DNA of 64,000 nucleotides, taken from assembly GCF_047495875.1 (NCBI RefSeq), contig NC_092461.1:95424431-95488430 (forward strand), written 5' to 3'. Each line of letters begins with the position of its first letter. Within the stretch, counting starts at the first letter, position 1. This document shows positions 37,226 through 49,259 of this stretch, in pieces. The notes beneath the pieces were generated by a model. The model worked only from the letters and a program-made list of their open reading frames with translations, did no database searches and was not told the DNA's origin. Made by a program: the position numbers and the translations under genes. This stretch comes from Pithys albifrons albifrons (lineage: Eukaryota > Chordata > Aves > Passeriformes > Thamnophilidae).

Positions 37226-40200
37226 TAATGTAAAATCAGTGTCTTACAACATATGTTGCCAGGTTCTACAAAAGCCATCTATTCAACACAAAATCAGAAA
37301 TAAGTAACAGTAAAAACTGACTGTCACAACACAGTGTTGGAGACTCATTCAAAAACAAGTTCATAAAACCAGATACATCTAAACCACTTGTCTGTTTGCC
37401 ATTTAGGGGGACTCAGAAACAAAGCACTACAATACTCCATCTGGCCTTCATCCTAAGAGGATACTTATTCACTCCAGGATAATATTTTGGAGCATGAGTT
37501 GTTCTGTACCTCTTAGAATAAAGCATTTTTGAGCACTGTAGTATTGTTTTTCATAAATTACAAATATCTCTTGGATTTTGAATAAATTCTGAATCTTAAT
37601 TTTTGGATATTTTATTAATCAACAAGATAACCAAATGATCATGCCTCACATTTGGATGTGTATATCTAATATATTTTCCTCTCAACTGTCTCTTTTTATT
37701 CTTATTGTAAGATATGTTCCTCCCTGGTTTGTTTGTTTGTTTGTTGCTTGTTTTTTGTTGTTGTTAAGTTTTAGGAGGTTTGGCTTTGGTTTTTTGTGTG
37801 GTTTTTGTTTGTTTTGGTTTTGGTTTGCTTTGGGTTTTATTTGCTTTTTGGTTTTTTTTCCCATCTCCATGCCTAATTTAAGGTGCTTAGAAAGCCACAG
37901 AAAACTGTAACTGATTTCAGATTATGTAAAAACAATAGATAAACAAAAAGGATAGCATTTTTGTGTTAACCTCTATAAATTCAAGTGTTTCTGTGTACAT
38001 ACTTACAGAATATGGTTATGGGGTCCCATTAACCTCCTGGTAATATCCAGGAATTCAATATAATCTAGACAGTACTGCCTCTGATATTTGTAAATACTTC
38101 AGCTAACACAGAGTTCCCCACAAGGGGGTCTCCTTTAAAAGTTATGCTGCTGTGACAACAGCAACATTTACCAAAAATGTTTTATATTATATTTTATAAT
38201 ACAGAGAAAACTAATTACAAGGGACTTGAAGCCACAAAATTTTTCTAGTTAATATAATTCACATTAAAACAATCACAGCTGAATGAAAATAAAGGCCAGG
38301 GAAACAAACACTGCATAGTATATAGTTCTATAAAAGAGGACATAGGGTTTTCATAATAAAAGAATGGGTATATAAACATGACAGCACAATATTAGTTCTC
38401 TCCTCCTATCACAGAGCAAAGCTATCAGAGTTGATGGAAATGGAATTTTTGAAATAGAGTGCCTTTTTTTTATTTTCAAACCAAAATTAAAGTCAGAAAA
38501 GCTAATAATTAAAAATAAGAGGAATAAGTACAGTATTGTTCTTATTTGCTTGTTTTTTTGCTCTAGAATATGCTTAATTAGAAAAATCGGAATCATCTGC
38601 TAATGGACTCATGACTAGTAGAATCTATGAATTCATTAAACCTAACTGGTTTGACCAGGTCCAACTATTTAATAGTATTGTTTATTCTCTCAGTATTGCT
38701 ATGTTTGCATGATCTAGATAGATACCTTCTTGTAATTCAGCAGTATGACAAAGCCAAGTGCTGAGATAACACTGACCATCATATTTCTTAACAAATACTA
38801 ATATGATAAAATCTTCTTTCTTGCCCTTTTTTTTTCGGTTATCCTTTCATTCTTTCCTCCAGATCATGATGATTAGGAACACACTCAAATAACAAGTTGG
38901 GAAAAAGATATCTCTTGAATAACTGGCACCATGAATCATAGACATTTCAGAACTCTGGGGGTTGGAACCAGAGGAAACTGGAGGACAGTATTCATCTCTC
39001 CTATCATGAGTAGTTGGAAGTTAGGCAAACAGTTGAGTTCCTCAGCAGGGTTCCCTCCATAGTCATTAAAGAATAAGAAAAAAATCCAGCTAATGTTGCT
39101 TAGCAACTTCAATTTTCTTCAAATATCTTAGATGGCTATCTCGAAATGGTATAAATCTCCTCTGGAGAACTCTTTCACTTTCCAATGATTGTATGTGAAA
39201 TAACTTGATGTGGCTGCCTAATTCCTGGACCAGTAAAAGAGGTGAAATTAGTTTCATTTCAAGATCCAATTACAGAACAATTAGAGATTTTGATTGTGCT
39301 CCAAGGACTGTAGTGGAAGGAAAGTTGAATATTGCCACACAGAAAGTGAAGAAGTTCATCTAAATAACCTGATGTAAAAAAAAAAATTAGGCATTTCCCC
39401 AACTGGGGGAGTACAGCAATGACATGTACTGAGAAGATTATGCATTTATGCATTGTCTTACATCCATAAGCAAAGAGTAACATGAGAGAGGTCTGGGAAT
39501 ATTCTGCATTGACAGACTAAGATCACTGTTAATAGACTTAATTATGCATGCATATTTATCCCAGTTTAAAAAGAAGGAAAGCTAATTTATTCATTTTTGG
39601 GTTCATGCTTTGCCTTTGTCATATCAAGGTGCAAAACATCATCTGACAGAACTTTGTTTCACTTTAAAAAAAGACAATGCTTCTACTGTTTCCTTTATCC
39701 TAAACCAGCGTCTTCTTCTGTTTAGAGAGAAAAAAACTCTCCTACGTTTTTTTTTTTTTAGTAACTCTTCACAACTGTCATATGTCACATATTGCAAGCA
39801 AAGATTTTAGGCATCAAGTTTATGAAGAAATGACAGCTGAATGGTTGGCAGTTCATCTTGATCAATTTGTGAATGCACATACAAAACTCCATAGACTCTA
39901 ACTGTGGAATGAAGAATGGAAATTTCATATGGAGCTAATGTACTTTCTAGCTATTCCTTAGCAAGTCACAAGTATCACAGTATTTATTTTTATATTCAGA
40001 AATTTTCAGCCTGTCTGTAGTTAGTAGATGACATCTACACTGCAGAGCACTTTACTTGTGCCTCTTCTAAGCCACAAGGATTTCTATTGTGCTCTGAATT
40101 TGTGTGTGTATATTCATCTGAGTGAGACTGGCAGCAGTTTCAAGTCAATGTGTCTGATCTAAGAGGAGTGCTTTGCTGTGGCCCATTAGAGCCATGTTTC

Positions 40201-40345
40201 TATAACATGAAAGTGAAGGTGGCTTATGTCTGCCCATGGAAGTAGAACAGTTTTTAAACTGTATTATATGCTTTGTTTATATGCTTATTTTCTCTCAAAG
40301 GTACTTAAACATCATTGTAGACTTGGTCTTCTGCTCTCTATGCAG
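37226..40345. other. Unannotated AT-rich stretch
   Basis: No gene recognised. It includes the T/G-rich tract at 37727-37862 and a weak, unassigned CR1-terminus-like phrase at about 38933-38970. Confidence 0.55.
37727..37862. repeat. T/G-rich low-complexity tract
   Basis: About 135 bp of TTTG, TTGGTTTT and GTTGTT motifs with almost no A or C. It includes four to five tandem TTTG units near 37729-37746. Confidence 0.85.
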
Positions 40346-40346
40346 C

Positions 40347-40432
40347 ATATAGAATCATAGAATCGATTGGGTTGGAAAAGACCTCCAAGATCATCGAGTC
40401 TAACCCTTGGTCCAACCTCTATGTGGAGGTTC
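40347..40432 (-). mobile_element. CR1 LINE 3' terminal fragment
   Basis: Short, strongly 5'-truncated CR1 copy. Antisense of the terminal repeat (TAGAATCATAGAATCG) is followed by GGTTGGAAAAGACCTCCAAG and ATCATCGAGTC, then TTGGTCCAACC. It resembles the 3' end of the CR1 that finishes at 45954. Confidence 0.85.
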
Positions 40433-40439
40433 ACCCTCT

Positions 40440-41690
40440 GTTGGAATGCATGTTCTGTTGGACAGCCAGGAGTCTTACATACTTTTATTGATATTTAAAA
40501 CCCCCTCTTTTCTTAATGTTTGGAGGTAAGGAAGATTATTTTTTTTAAATAGAAAGTGGATTGAAGCTATCAAAATCAAATTACTGCCTTAATTTTATTT
40601 CCTGTACCAAAAGAATATTTAACTTCATTATGTCATCTCCGCAGATTAGGATAATTTGTTTCACAACTGCATCTTGTAGAAGTGTATTGCTATTGCAATT
40701 AATTGGATACTTACTGTAGAAAGGTCAAGAAATTTTCCATTCAATGTGATTTTTCAAATTTCTGGGAAATAAGAAGTCCTTTCCCCAAGCTTAGTAGTTT
40801 TCCCCAAGCAAAACCTATGCAGAGTAAGATGCAAATGAAATCTATTTGGATTAGGTCAATCAAAACAATGCATTTAAGTAATTTTGAAAGGTTCAATTTA
40901 ATGTAGGAATCATATACTCACAATTTTGTCCCCAAAAGCATAGATAAAGGAAAGAAACAAGGAGCAACTGATATGTGTCAATACTTTCAGTGAATCAATA
41001 TTTTCAAGGAAAAAATCTGTGTTAAAGATTGTGACCAGGTCTAGCTATTCATGCAAAATACATGAGACTAAAAAATAAAGTTTTAAAGAAGTCCGTTTAT
41101 AGAAGAGTTGTGACTTGAAACACATCTTGGCACTCACACTTTCATGTACATGACTTATTTTCACTTTCTCTGTATGTATTAGTACCTTCGATCCAATATT
41201 TGTCCTTTTTACTTGAGCATACTGCACCATTTCTTTTTTGTGCATGCAATACATCATGCTTCTCGTGTCATTTTAGTAAATTGATTGAAAATCTGAACAC
41301 TTCAAGTTTTAGACATAATTACATTAGGCACTATGTACTTTCAAAATCTTCACCAGCTTTGAACTGATGAAATGCTTGGAAATCATTAAGGCCTTGCTGT
41401 TGTAATATCTAGCCTGATGTTTTAAAACTTCAGTTTGGAAGAACTTAACTCAGATCTATCAGTCTATCTAATTTTAATATTTTAAAAGAGTATATCTACA
41501 GACCGAAGAAAGCAAGCAAGATAGGAGTTGTAGGAAAATCCTGAAATGAATCCCAAGGAGGGCAGCACAGGAGAAGTACCTTGAATGTGAGAAGATGCAT
41601 ACTAACAGACTTGTTGCTGAAGTTTTAAAATTATGTCCTTACTTCTTATGGGGTTTTTAGTTGCGAAGTTTATATATCACCTCTCTCAGC
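40440..41690. other. Unannotated AT-rich stretch
   Basis: No gene or repeat recognised. Confidence 0.5.
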
Positions 41691-41691
41691 T

Positions 41692-42373
41692 TGTTACAGC
41701 TCCCCTGCGGGGCTGTTACACCACACCCCACCTTGCAGTGTATCTACCCCTGTCTGTCTCCTTTGTGTCTCCTGGAGGCTTTTTGTTCCCCAAACGAGTC
41801 ATCGAAGCTGATGTTAAGCATGTTGTTGTTTCTTCCTAGGCTGGGCAACAGCCTTCCCAACCTTGGGCAGGCCCCTGGGACCAGGACATAACAGCATCCT
41901 CCCCCCACAGGAAATCTCCGGGATGAGAAAGCTTCCATACCCCCTACTCTTTCCACTGCCACAGTAGGAGCTAAGGGAAACACGCCTAGGCTTGGTTTGC
42001 CAGTCCAAGCCAGGCAGCCACGTAGGATTTTTTTTTGCCTCGTGGCCAGAGCTGCAGAGGCAGGGCTGCAGCCAGCCCTGCCCCTGTCCCAATTCTATTG
42101 GCTACTGCCTCTGTCTATCCCCAATGCCTGGTTTTCTATCGGTTGTTACCCCTTGTTACTTCTATTGGCTAGCCTGGGTACCTTAGACCCTTCCCCTTCC
42201 TAAGTTTTCACCCAATCCAGTCCCATATCTGGCACCTTCCCCCAGAGATCTTATAAAATCTCAGGTATTGTCCCAATAAACCCTCTCTGTGCCTGGACTC
42301 CTACACTGGTCTTTGTCTTCCTTCTCTGCAACCCCTTGGACAGGGGGAAAGCAGAGACCTCTCTCTTCCAACA
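41692..42373 (+). mobile_element. Solo LTR, gammaretrovirus/ERV1-like, copy M
   Basis: About 682 bp from TGTTACAGCTCCCC to CTCTTCCAACA, so TGTT...AACA ends. It carries a textbook Pol II promoter on the plus strand: repeated CCAAT-type ATTGGCTA motifs (42097-42175), TATAAAA at 42252-42258 and AATAAA at 42275-42280, followed by a U5-like C/T-rich segment. The short TATA to AATAAA spacing is typical of gammaretroviral R regions. I found no convincing TSD (AGCT against CCGC), so the left border in particular could be off. The overlapping frames in this segment (41633-42203, both strands) are not genes. Confidence 0.75.
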
Positions 42374-43435
42374 CCGCTTAAGGAGTGATCAATACCATCG
42401 ATTTATGAATGACAAAAAAAAGTAATGAGTACATTTAAAACCACTAGCTTCTTCTAAAAATGTTTTTCTACATATTTGCCCATAAAATGAAGTTAAATAT
42501 GATGTTAGTTTTGAATCTTGACATACTGAGATAAACTTTCTCATATAAATAAATGGAGAAGAGATGCATGCATGATGCATGTAAATAACATGTGCCTATA
42601 CAAATAACTCAATTTTCTGCTAATTAAATAAGTTATTGGGGTTTACAGATTTAGGGATTTAATTTACTTTCAAAATGCTTTATACAGACTAAGCTATGAA
42701 ATTGATTATTGCATATATTAACTCAATCTTTTACTACTGTATTTCTCAAACCAGAAACACAAATAAGTCTGGAGACATGTTTGCCTAATTCAATGGTCTG
42801 TGTGACACCAGATTGCTTTATACATGTGTTTTAACTTTGCCTTGTTTTAAACAGCTCAAGGTTTAGGAATATCTAATTGTTCTTATCACATTTTGGTCTT
42901 TAAATATGCTCCTTTCCACATACATGCCTTCCCTCCTCTCATGTCTTTTTGGGGAACTTGGAGCCATATAAAGAATTATAAATCTCCTTCAAACAGGACA
43001 GAGTGGCTGTTTCTTGCATGATTGTATCAAAGGAAGAGATTCAAAAGTGGGAAAGAATTAGAAGATTTCTTATTCCCTCTCTTATGCCCTATCCTCTGTA
43101 TAAGAAATAGATATGCTAGGGACAGCCAAAATCTAGTGCTTGTCAGGTCTGATTTAGCAATTGTTAGGGAAAAAGGGTTTAAAGCAGAAGAATGGTGAGG
43201 AGGATGGTAGATTAGCTCAAGAAACTCCATACATTATGCCTTCTGCTGTTTGTCCTCCATCTGTTTTGGGATGAATTTCTGTGTAGAGATAATGGAGGTG
43301 TTTTGAGAGACTTGGAGGCACTCTCATGGACCTGCTTGAACTCCCTCTTTTGGGAAAGGGAAAATCAAAGTTCATAGACCATGAAAAAGCACAGAGATCA
43401 CACCATAGTGGTAAACTATGCATGTGAGGACTCTT
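42374..43435. other. Unannotated AT-rich stretch
   Basis: No gene or repeat recognised. Confidence 0.5.
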
Positions 43436-43439
43436 GATA

Positions 43440-43635
43440 AACTGGTGCAAAGAGCAGGCCTACTGCCTGTCAGGATGGACTGATCCTGATGGTGCCTGCA
43501 CTCCTGCCTATGTGTCTCTGCCCAGGTGTTGCTTCAGGACCCTGCAGTTAGTGAGGTAACAATATAAATTTATTCTTTGCATTTCAGCTGTGGTTTTGTG
43601 GTTGTTCCGGCTGCCTGCCTGTGTCAACTCACACA
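43440..43635 (+). mobile_element. Possible LTR 3' (R-U5) fragment
   Basis: GC-richer segment ending AATATAAATTTATTCTTTGC, then TTGTGGTTGTTCCGGCTGCC, then TGTCAACTCACACA. This looks like an R-U5 end of an avian LTR with a CA terminus at 43635. I could not find a matching left end or TSD, so it may be a truncated LTR or something else. The CATTTCAG near 43582-43589 also resembles a splice acceptor. Confidence 0.3.
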
Positions 43636-43976
43636 GTAATGTTCCAGCAATCTTTTAAAGTCATGCGCTTTATCATACTCCTTAACAAATGGATCATGCA
43701 AAGTATTTCACAGAGAGAAGAAAGCTGGGAGAAAAACTTCTAGGAAGAGAAGCTAAGGGCAATCTTTTGAAATGATCGACTAAGTAAAAATACAGGTGTG
43801 TTTAGGATTAGTTTGTCAACTAGTGGTAATTATTTGATCTAATTTATGTTTCAGAGTCTTAAAAGCTCTGGTGAAAATGCACAGAACTGAAGCTACACAA
43901 CTGTTAGCTTTGTTCTTGTGCATCTTGGGGAGCTTTTCTTATTTATATATTTCTTGATTGTTCCCTTTTGTTCAGC

Positions 43977-45878
43977 GCTGACCCAGGCAACTACAGGCCT
44001 GTCAGCCTGACCTTGGTGCCTGGCAAGGTTATGGAGCAGATCATCCTGAGTGCAATCACACAGCACCTTCAGGATCGACAAGGGCTCAGACCCAGTCAGC
44101 ACAGATTTAGGAAGGGCAGGTCCTGTCTGACCAACCTGATCTTCTTTTGTGATCAGGTGACCCACCAGGTGGATGAAGGGAAGGCTGTGGATGTGGGCTA
44201 TCTGGATCTCAGCAAAGCCTTTGACACTGTCTCCCTGTGCTGGTTTCAAGGCAAACCAGCAGGGGAAATGAACTCACCACAAGAGAGATTATAAGTCAGA
44301 CCTAAAATTTGATAATAATATTACAATAAAAGGGAAATTGGTTTCAACTCACAAAAATCCAGCAATATAACCCAGTGTCCTGGGGCACAAACCCAAGGGG
44401 GTTTGTTTGCCCTTGTGCTGAGCCCCCTGTGGCTCCCCCAAGTCCAGAGCAAAAGGAAATGAAAAACCTGTTGGTGCAGGTGAGGGCTGTGGTCTGGGCG
44501 AGAGTGGTGATCTCCTCCTGTCGAGGTCCTGCTGCTCCTCTGGATCCGACGAGAAGTTCCTGAGGTCTTCTTACCCACCACTGATGTACCCTCAGGGAGC
44601 ACCCAGTCCCTCCCCCTGGGCGGGGACTCACACAATGGGTGATTAACTCTGGGAGCCAGGGGGTATTGAGCTGTTGATGGCCCATTAGCAGCTCCGCCCC
44701 CTCAGGCTGAGTGTGAAGGTGATAATGACTCCCTGGGCAGCTGCTGCTAATGGCCCATTGTCCTTGGGAATGAATAGGGGGGGTAGAATACACAGCTTTG
44801 ATCACCCCCCCACGGTGTCAACTGGTCCCTCCTGCTCAACTAGGACACTCCCACAGCATACTGCTGGAAAAGCTGGTAGCCCGTGGCTTGGACAGGGGCA
44901 TTGTCTGCTGGGTTAAGAGCTGGCTGGATGGCCAGGCCCAGAGAGTGCTGGTGAATGGGGCTGCATCCAGCTGGCAGACGGTCACCAGTGGTGTTCCCCA
45001 GGGGTCAGTGTTGGGCCCAGTTTTGTTTAACATCTTTATCAAAGATTTGGATGAGGGGATTGAGTCCATCATTAGCAAATTTGCAGATGACACCAAATTA
45101 GGAGGAAGTGTCGACCTGGTGGAAGGCAGAAGAGCTCTGGAGAGGGACCTGAATAGGCTGTAGAAATGGACTGATTCCAATGGGATGAGGTTTAACACGG
45201 CCAAGTGCCAGGTCCTGCACTTTGGCCACAATAACCCCCTGCAGTGTTACAGACTGGGAACAGAGTGGCTGGAGAGCAGCCAGGTGGAAAGGGCCGTGAG
45301 GGTTCTGATTGACGGGAAGATAAACATGAGCCAACAGTGTGCCCAAGTGGCCTGGAAGGCCAATGGGATCCTGTCCTGTATCAAGAACAGTGTGCCCAGC
45401 AGGACAAGGAAGTGATCCTTTCTCTGCACTCAGTGCTGGTGAGGCCACACCTTGAATATTGTGTTCAGTTCTGGGCCCCTCAGTTCAGGAAAGATATTGA
45501 GGTGCTGGAGCGGGTCCAGAGAAGAACAATGAGGTTGGTGAAGGGGCTTGAGCATAGGGCAAGGAAAGGTTGAGGAACCTGGAGTTGTTTAGCCTGGAGA
45601 AGAGGAGGCTCAGGGGAGACCTTAGCACTGTCTACAACTACCTAAAAGGGGGTTGTAGTCAGGTGGGGATTGTTTTCTTCTCTCAGGCAACCAGCAGTAG
45701 AACAAAAAGGCACAGGCTTAAGCTCTGCCAGGGGAGGTTTAGGTTGGATATCAGAAAAAAATTCTTTACAGAGAGAGTGGTCAGGCATTGGAATGGCCTG
45801 CCCAAAGAGGAGGTGGATTCACTGTCCCTGGAGGTTTTTAAGATGAGACTGGATGTGGCACTTAGTGCCATGATCTAG
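43977..45878 (+). pseudogene. CR1 ORF2 reverse-transcriptase pseudogene
   Basis: Remnant of the non-LTR reverse transcriptase that copies CR1 RNA at a nicked target. In order: fingers motif DPGNYRPVSLT; QHRFRKGRSCLTNL; palm YLDLSKAFDTVS (first catalytic Asp) up to 44230; then after the [26 protein letters not shown] (44990-45007) and FADD (45080-45091), the non-LTR form of the YADD catalytic box. A TAG at 45161-45163 replaces a Gln/Glu codon just before KWTDSN. The frame then continues to 45415, shifts at about 45412 into [20 protein letters not shown], and shifts again near 45568 into [15 protein letters not shown], ending at 45878. The catalytic residues are all present, but the ORF is interrupted at four points and lacks the endonuclease. 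Confidence 0.93.
44236..44847 (-). mobile_element. Solo LTR, family 1, copy E, inserted in the CR1 RT ORF
   Basis: 612-bp LTR. Plus-strand ends are TGTGCTGGTTTCAAGG and CAACTAGGACA, the reverse complement of family 1. It has a perfect 5-bp duplication CTCCC at 44231-44235 and 44848-44852. The target lies between the FDTVS and HSI codons of the CR1 RT, so the pre-insertion sequence can be inferred exactly. It is close by eye to copies A and B. The minus-strand 153-residue frame over this LTR is not a gene. Confidence 0.95.
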
Positions 45879-45959
45879 TAATCAAAGCGGGGTTGGATTA
45901 ACGGTTGGACTTGATGATTTCAGAGGTCTCTTCCAACCCAGCTGATTCTATGATCACAC

Positions 45960-48880
45960 AGGGTCTCTTATTTAAGAAAGATTAAATACATATTTAAGAT
46001 TCCTGACAGCAGAAAAAACCCATACTGAAGTGATGTAATGAAGGATAGTTGTTACTATCAAACCCTAGACTGTTTCCCTTACAGACCCTAGGACATTTGT
46101 GGGAACATAGATTTCTGAAAATTCAGGTCTACCTTGGCTTATCAGAAGCATGGGAAGGGATCACATAAGGTATCAGTTCCACTGGCAGATTTCTAGATAT
46201 CATCTGCAGACTACATATAGGTGGAAAAACCTAGGGATAAAAATAGATCATTCCTCTCTCCTTCTGAAGTTTTGCTTAAAATGGTTAAGCGCAAATATCT
46301 CAGCAAAGAAAAAACTGAGAGGAAACAGCAATTGAACTCAGAATGATTTAACATGGCAACCAGCCCAACTCTGTGCACTGCTGAGTGATCTTAGCCTCTG
46401 TGAAACAAGGAAATGTTTGGAATTTCAATGAAGATTTGGTATGTAATCACTTCTTCCCATGGATGATAGCAGACAAATCTTTACGAAGGTAAAAAAATAA
46501 AGATGAATAGGGGTGAAAAGAGAAGAGGCTCAATTCCTAAAGAGACTTCATAAAATATAAAACTAAAGCACAGCCTGTCTTGTAATAAAAGCAATCCTAC
46601 CTTATCCTTTTGGTGCACTTTCTGCTTTTCCATATCTCTTTTCACTGCCCACTCTTTTTCAGAAAGAGCATTTTGTATTCCTCCCCTATATGGCGTAGCC
46701 TTCTGCATGTTAGAGTACAGACTTAGATTTCCACCCATCTCTCCCTATTTGCTGTCACACCTACACTTTTTCCTTTTTGGCCTACTTTTGATATATATCC
46801 CATTTACAGTGTATATTGCAAAACTTTTTAGCCCCATCATGCAACACCTTTTGCATTAGAAATGCTTTGGGGTTTTTTTGTGAATGTATAGCATGTAATT
46901 TCAGTGTTTTTCCCCTGTAGTAGTCATAGCACCATACTTACATGATGAAAAATACATGTTAGAGCAGACCTTAATCTGTTTTATATAAATAAAGTTGCCC
47001 TTTTTAATGCAAACTTGAAGATGACATCAGCAAAAATGGGGCCATTCCCACTTATCTGAATGTCCTACAAATGTTTTGAACAGATCTATGATTGCCTTTA
47101 ATCAGGGGCCCTTTTCCCAGATGACACTGAATAAGCTCAAGAAATTATGGTAAAAAAATACTATGCTAATCTCTCATGTTTCAGGGATTCCTCTGTACCT
47201 GGATAATCTCCTAATATTGATTAGAGTAGCCACAATGGTCCCAAATAGAAGCCAAAAGGGTAAAAAAAAAGTCAATACAATGAAAAAAAGGTAGAGACAT
47301 TACTCATGCCTTTTTATCATCCAGACATCTCCCTGTTAAGAAAATATATTTTTAGGATCCACAAGATTTAAGTCTACACTGGGACCTTAAGACACCAGAG
47401 ATATACACTTGTCTGTAACTTTTTGCTCTTCTGATATAATTACTGAGACAAAAAATGATGCTGTCTGGTTTTTTTTCAGTAGTTCCACTGCTAAAATGGA
47501 ACAACTTTTGGATGGAACTAATTAAAACTTTGCTTTATGTGTCTTCTCTGAAGTACATTAATTGATTTTATTCTGGGTCTACATCTTGCTTTCTGATTTT
47601 AGAAATATGAGACCAAATTCTGAACTCTGACACATATATGCAAAGATTGTTTCCATGGATGTGTAGCATTTACAGAGATCTAGTTAATTCAGAGGCCAAT
47701 TTCACTGCCACCAAAATCAATGGAAAAGCTCTGACTTATGTCTATGAGAATTTCATTATCCCTCAATAATTTCAGATGGAATCTACCAGTGAATTTGTTC
47801 TTGCTAAAAAGAGTGCATGGTGAATATGAGCCAGTTGAGCTCATAAATAGTAGTACTAAAGAAATAATGGACCTTAAAGGAAAAATAAATAGTTTACTTG
47901 GTTTTTCCACTTGTTTATTTGATGTAAACCTTCTATTTGCCATTCTCTGTCAGAATAAAACGGTATCTTCTTTCAACCCAACAACTGAAAGCACAGCCCT
48001 AATAACATTTCATAATTACAAGCTGGCCTCATGATTCATCTAAGAGGAAATTTTGGTGCTATTAGTTATGCTTCAAGACCAGAGAAGTACCCTGTGGAGC
48101 ATTTCATGTTATTTAATCGAGGCTCTCACCAGACTTTGGATGAAAACTATCTTTAGGGTTTGTCAGTACAGAAAGTGACAGCAATGAGTTCCTAGAAGTC
48201 CCATTGCAAATGTTAATCTTGTGTCACTGGCTGAAACTGTCATTAGTATCCAGAAACCCACAAAAACCACATAAATAGCAGATTCAGACCCAGAATTTGA
48301 AATACTTCAGTTCTTTCATTTTAGTAGGAGACATGTTATGCTTTACTTGAAAATGCTAGTACGAGCAAACCACAATATTCTGTAATATTGAGCATCTGGT
48401 ATCATAATACAGAGCAGTGATTACTTGTACCCAAAACAGCTTCACCAGAAAGAAGGAAATCCATTATTCTTGCTGGCAAAACTGCGTATTTCTGTCAATG
48501 ACTTGAACAATATTAGTCACAATTCCCAAAACATCCCTTGCAACTTTGTATTATATCCACTTTCAGGTACAGTGACAAGCCCATCATTAGCAATAGCTGT
48601 AAGTGACACTGGAGCTGTAAACCAATTGAGTACAAAGGGAAATCTCACACACGTTGCACCTTAAAATCATTTGTCTCTGTAGCAGTGTTAGAGGATAATT
48701 TTGCATTCTCCAATGTGTATTGCACACAAATAGCACTGTATTGCTAAGGCAGATATTTAGAGTAAGTTTTTTCTCCACATAACTCACAGATTATGTGTAT
48801 GCCTTTACCCTTATTATTAAAACAGACCAAACCGAGCTGATAGCATGTCTCTGTATTTAAGCCTCAGTTAATAAGAGGGT
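45960..48880. other. Unannotated AT-rich stretch
   Basis: No gene recognised. The 98-residue frame at 47738-48034 has no domain I recognise. Confidence 0.5.
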
Positions 48881-49079
48881 CCTTAACAAAGCCCTCCTCT
48901 CTGAACCCTCCCACTGCATTCAGTTGCAAATCACTGTTTGGCTGGCAAAGCCGTCCTGTCCCCTCCAGCCCCAAACCTTCTCATGCTGAGCACTGCGGCT
49001 CTATCAGCAGCAACATCTCTGTGAGAGGCAGCAGCACCTCTCCCTGAGAGGAACGCTTCTTATTAATCAGGGGCACTGA

Positions 49080-49165
49080 ATAGAAACCAATCAGATAGAG
49101 AGTCCCTTCGGCTTCTGCTCCCTGCCTGCCTGACTTAAAAGTGATGCTAGTGAGATGCAAGTGCA
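49080..49165 (+). promoter_or_regulatory. Candidate Pol II promoter
   Basis: A locally GC-richer block (about 48890-49260) in AT-rich surroundings, not resembling any repeat I know. It has a CCAAT box in AAACCAATCAG (49087-49091) and a TATA-like CTTAAAA (49134-49140) 43 bp downstream, with a possible start site about 25-35 bp further on. The spacing is that of a classical TATA/CCAAT promoter and is followed by a possible first exon with a good splice donor. Support is by pattern only. Confidence 0.4.
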
Positions 49166-49167
49166 TT

Positions 49168-49259
49168 CAGCCCTGGAGATACAGTAACATGCAGAAGGGA
49201 GGAAGCAGGTAGAGAAGCAGCACTGAACGGCCAGACCCAGGCTCACACTGACAGACTCG
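49168..49259 (+). other. Candidate non-coding first exon
   Basis: About 92 nt between the inferred start site and the splice donor ACTCG|GTGAGT (donor GT at 49260-49261). No good ORF begins in it, so it would be 5' UTR or lncRNA exon 1. I do not recognise the gene. The start is estimated from the TATA-like box and is uncertain by 10-20 bp. Confidence 0.35.

Larger units (their letters stand above)
43975..45954 (+). mobile_element. CR1 LINE, 5'-truncated, with RT domain and 3' end, split by an LTR
   Basis: Starts inside ORF2 at the DPGNYRPVSLT-type motif and runs to the CR1 terminus GCTGATTCTATGAT at 45954. The LTR at 44236-44847 splits it. Removing the LTR and one CTCCC copy rejoins the ORF at [13 protein letters not shown]. 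The 3' UTR block TTCCAACCCAGCTGATTC is present. This is the best-preserved LINE in the window, although it is dead because of the 5' truncation, the LTR, a stop and frameshifts. Confidence 0.95.

Noticed and set aside
38933..38970. Possible CR1 3' terminus (AATCATAGACATTTCAG...GGGGTTGGAA)
   Set aside because: Only a short phrase resembles CR1 and the following sequence does not. Too weak to annotate.
41744..42203. Several ORFs of 64-92 residues on both strands
   Set aside because: All fall within LTR copy M and contain its promoter elements.
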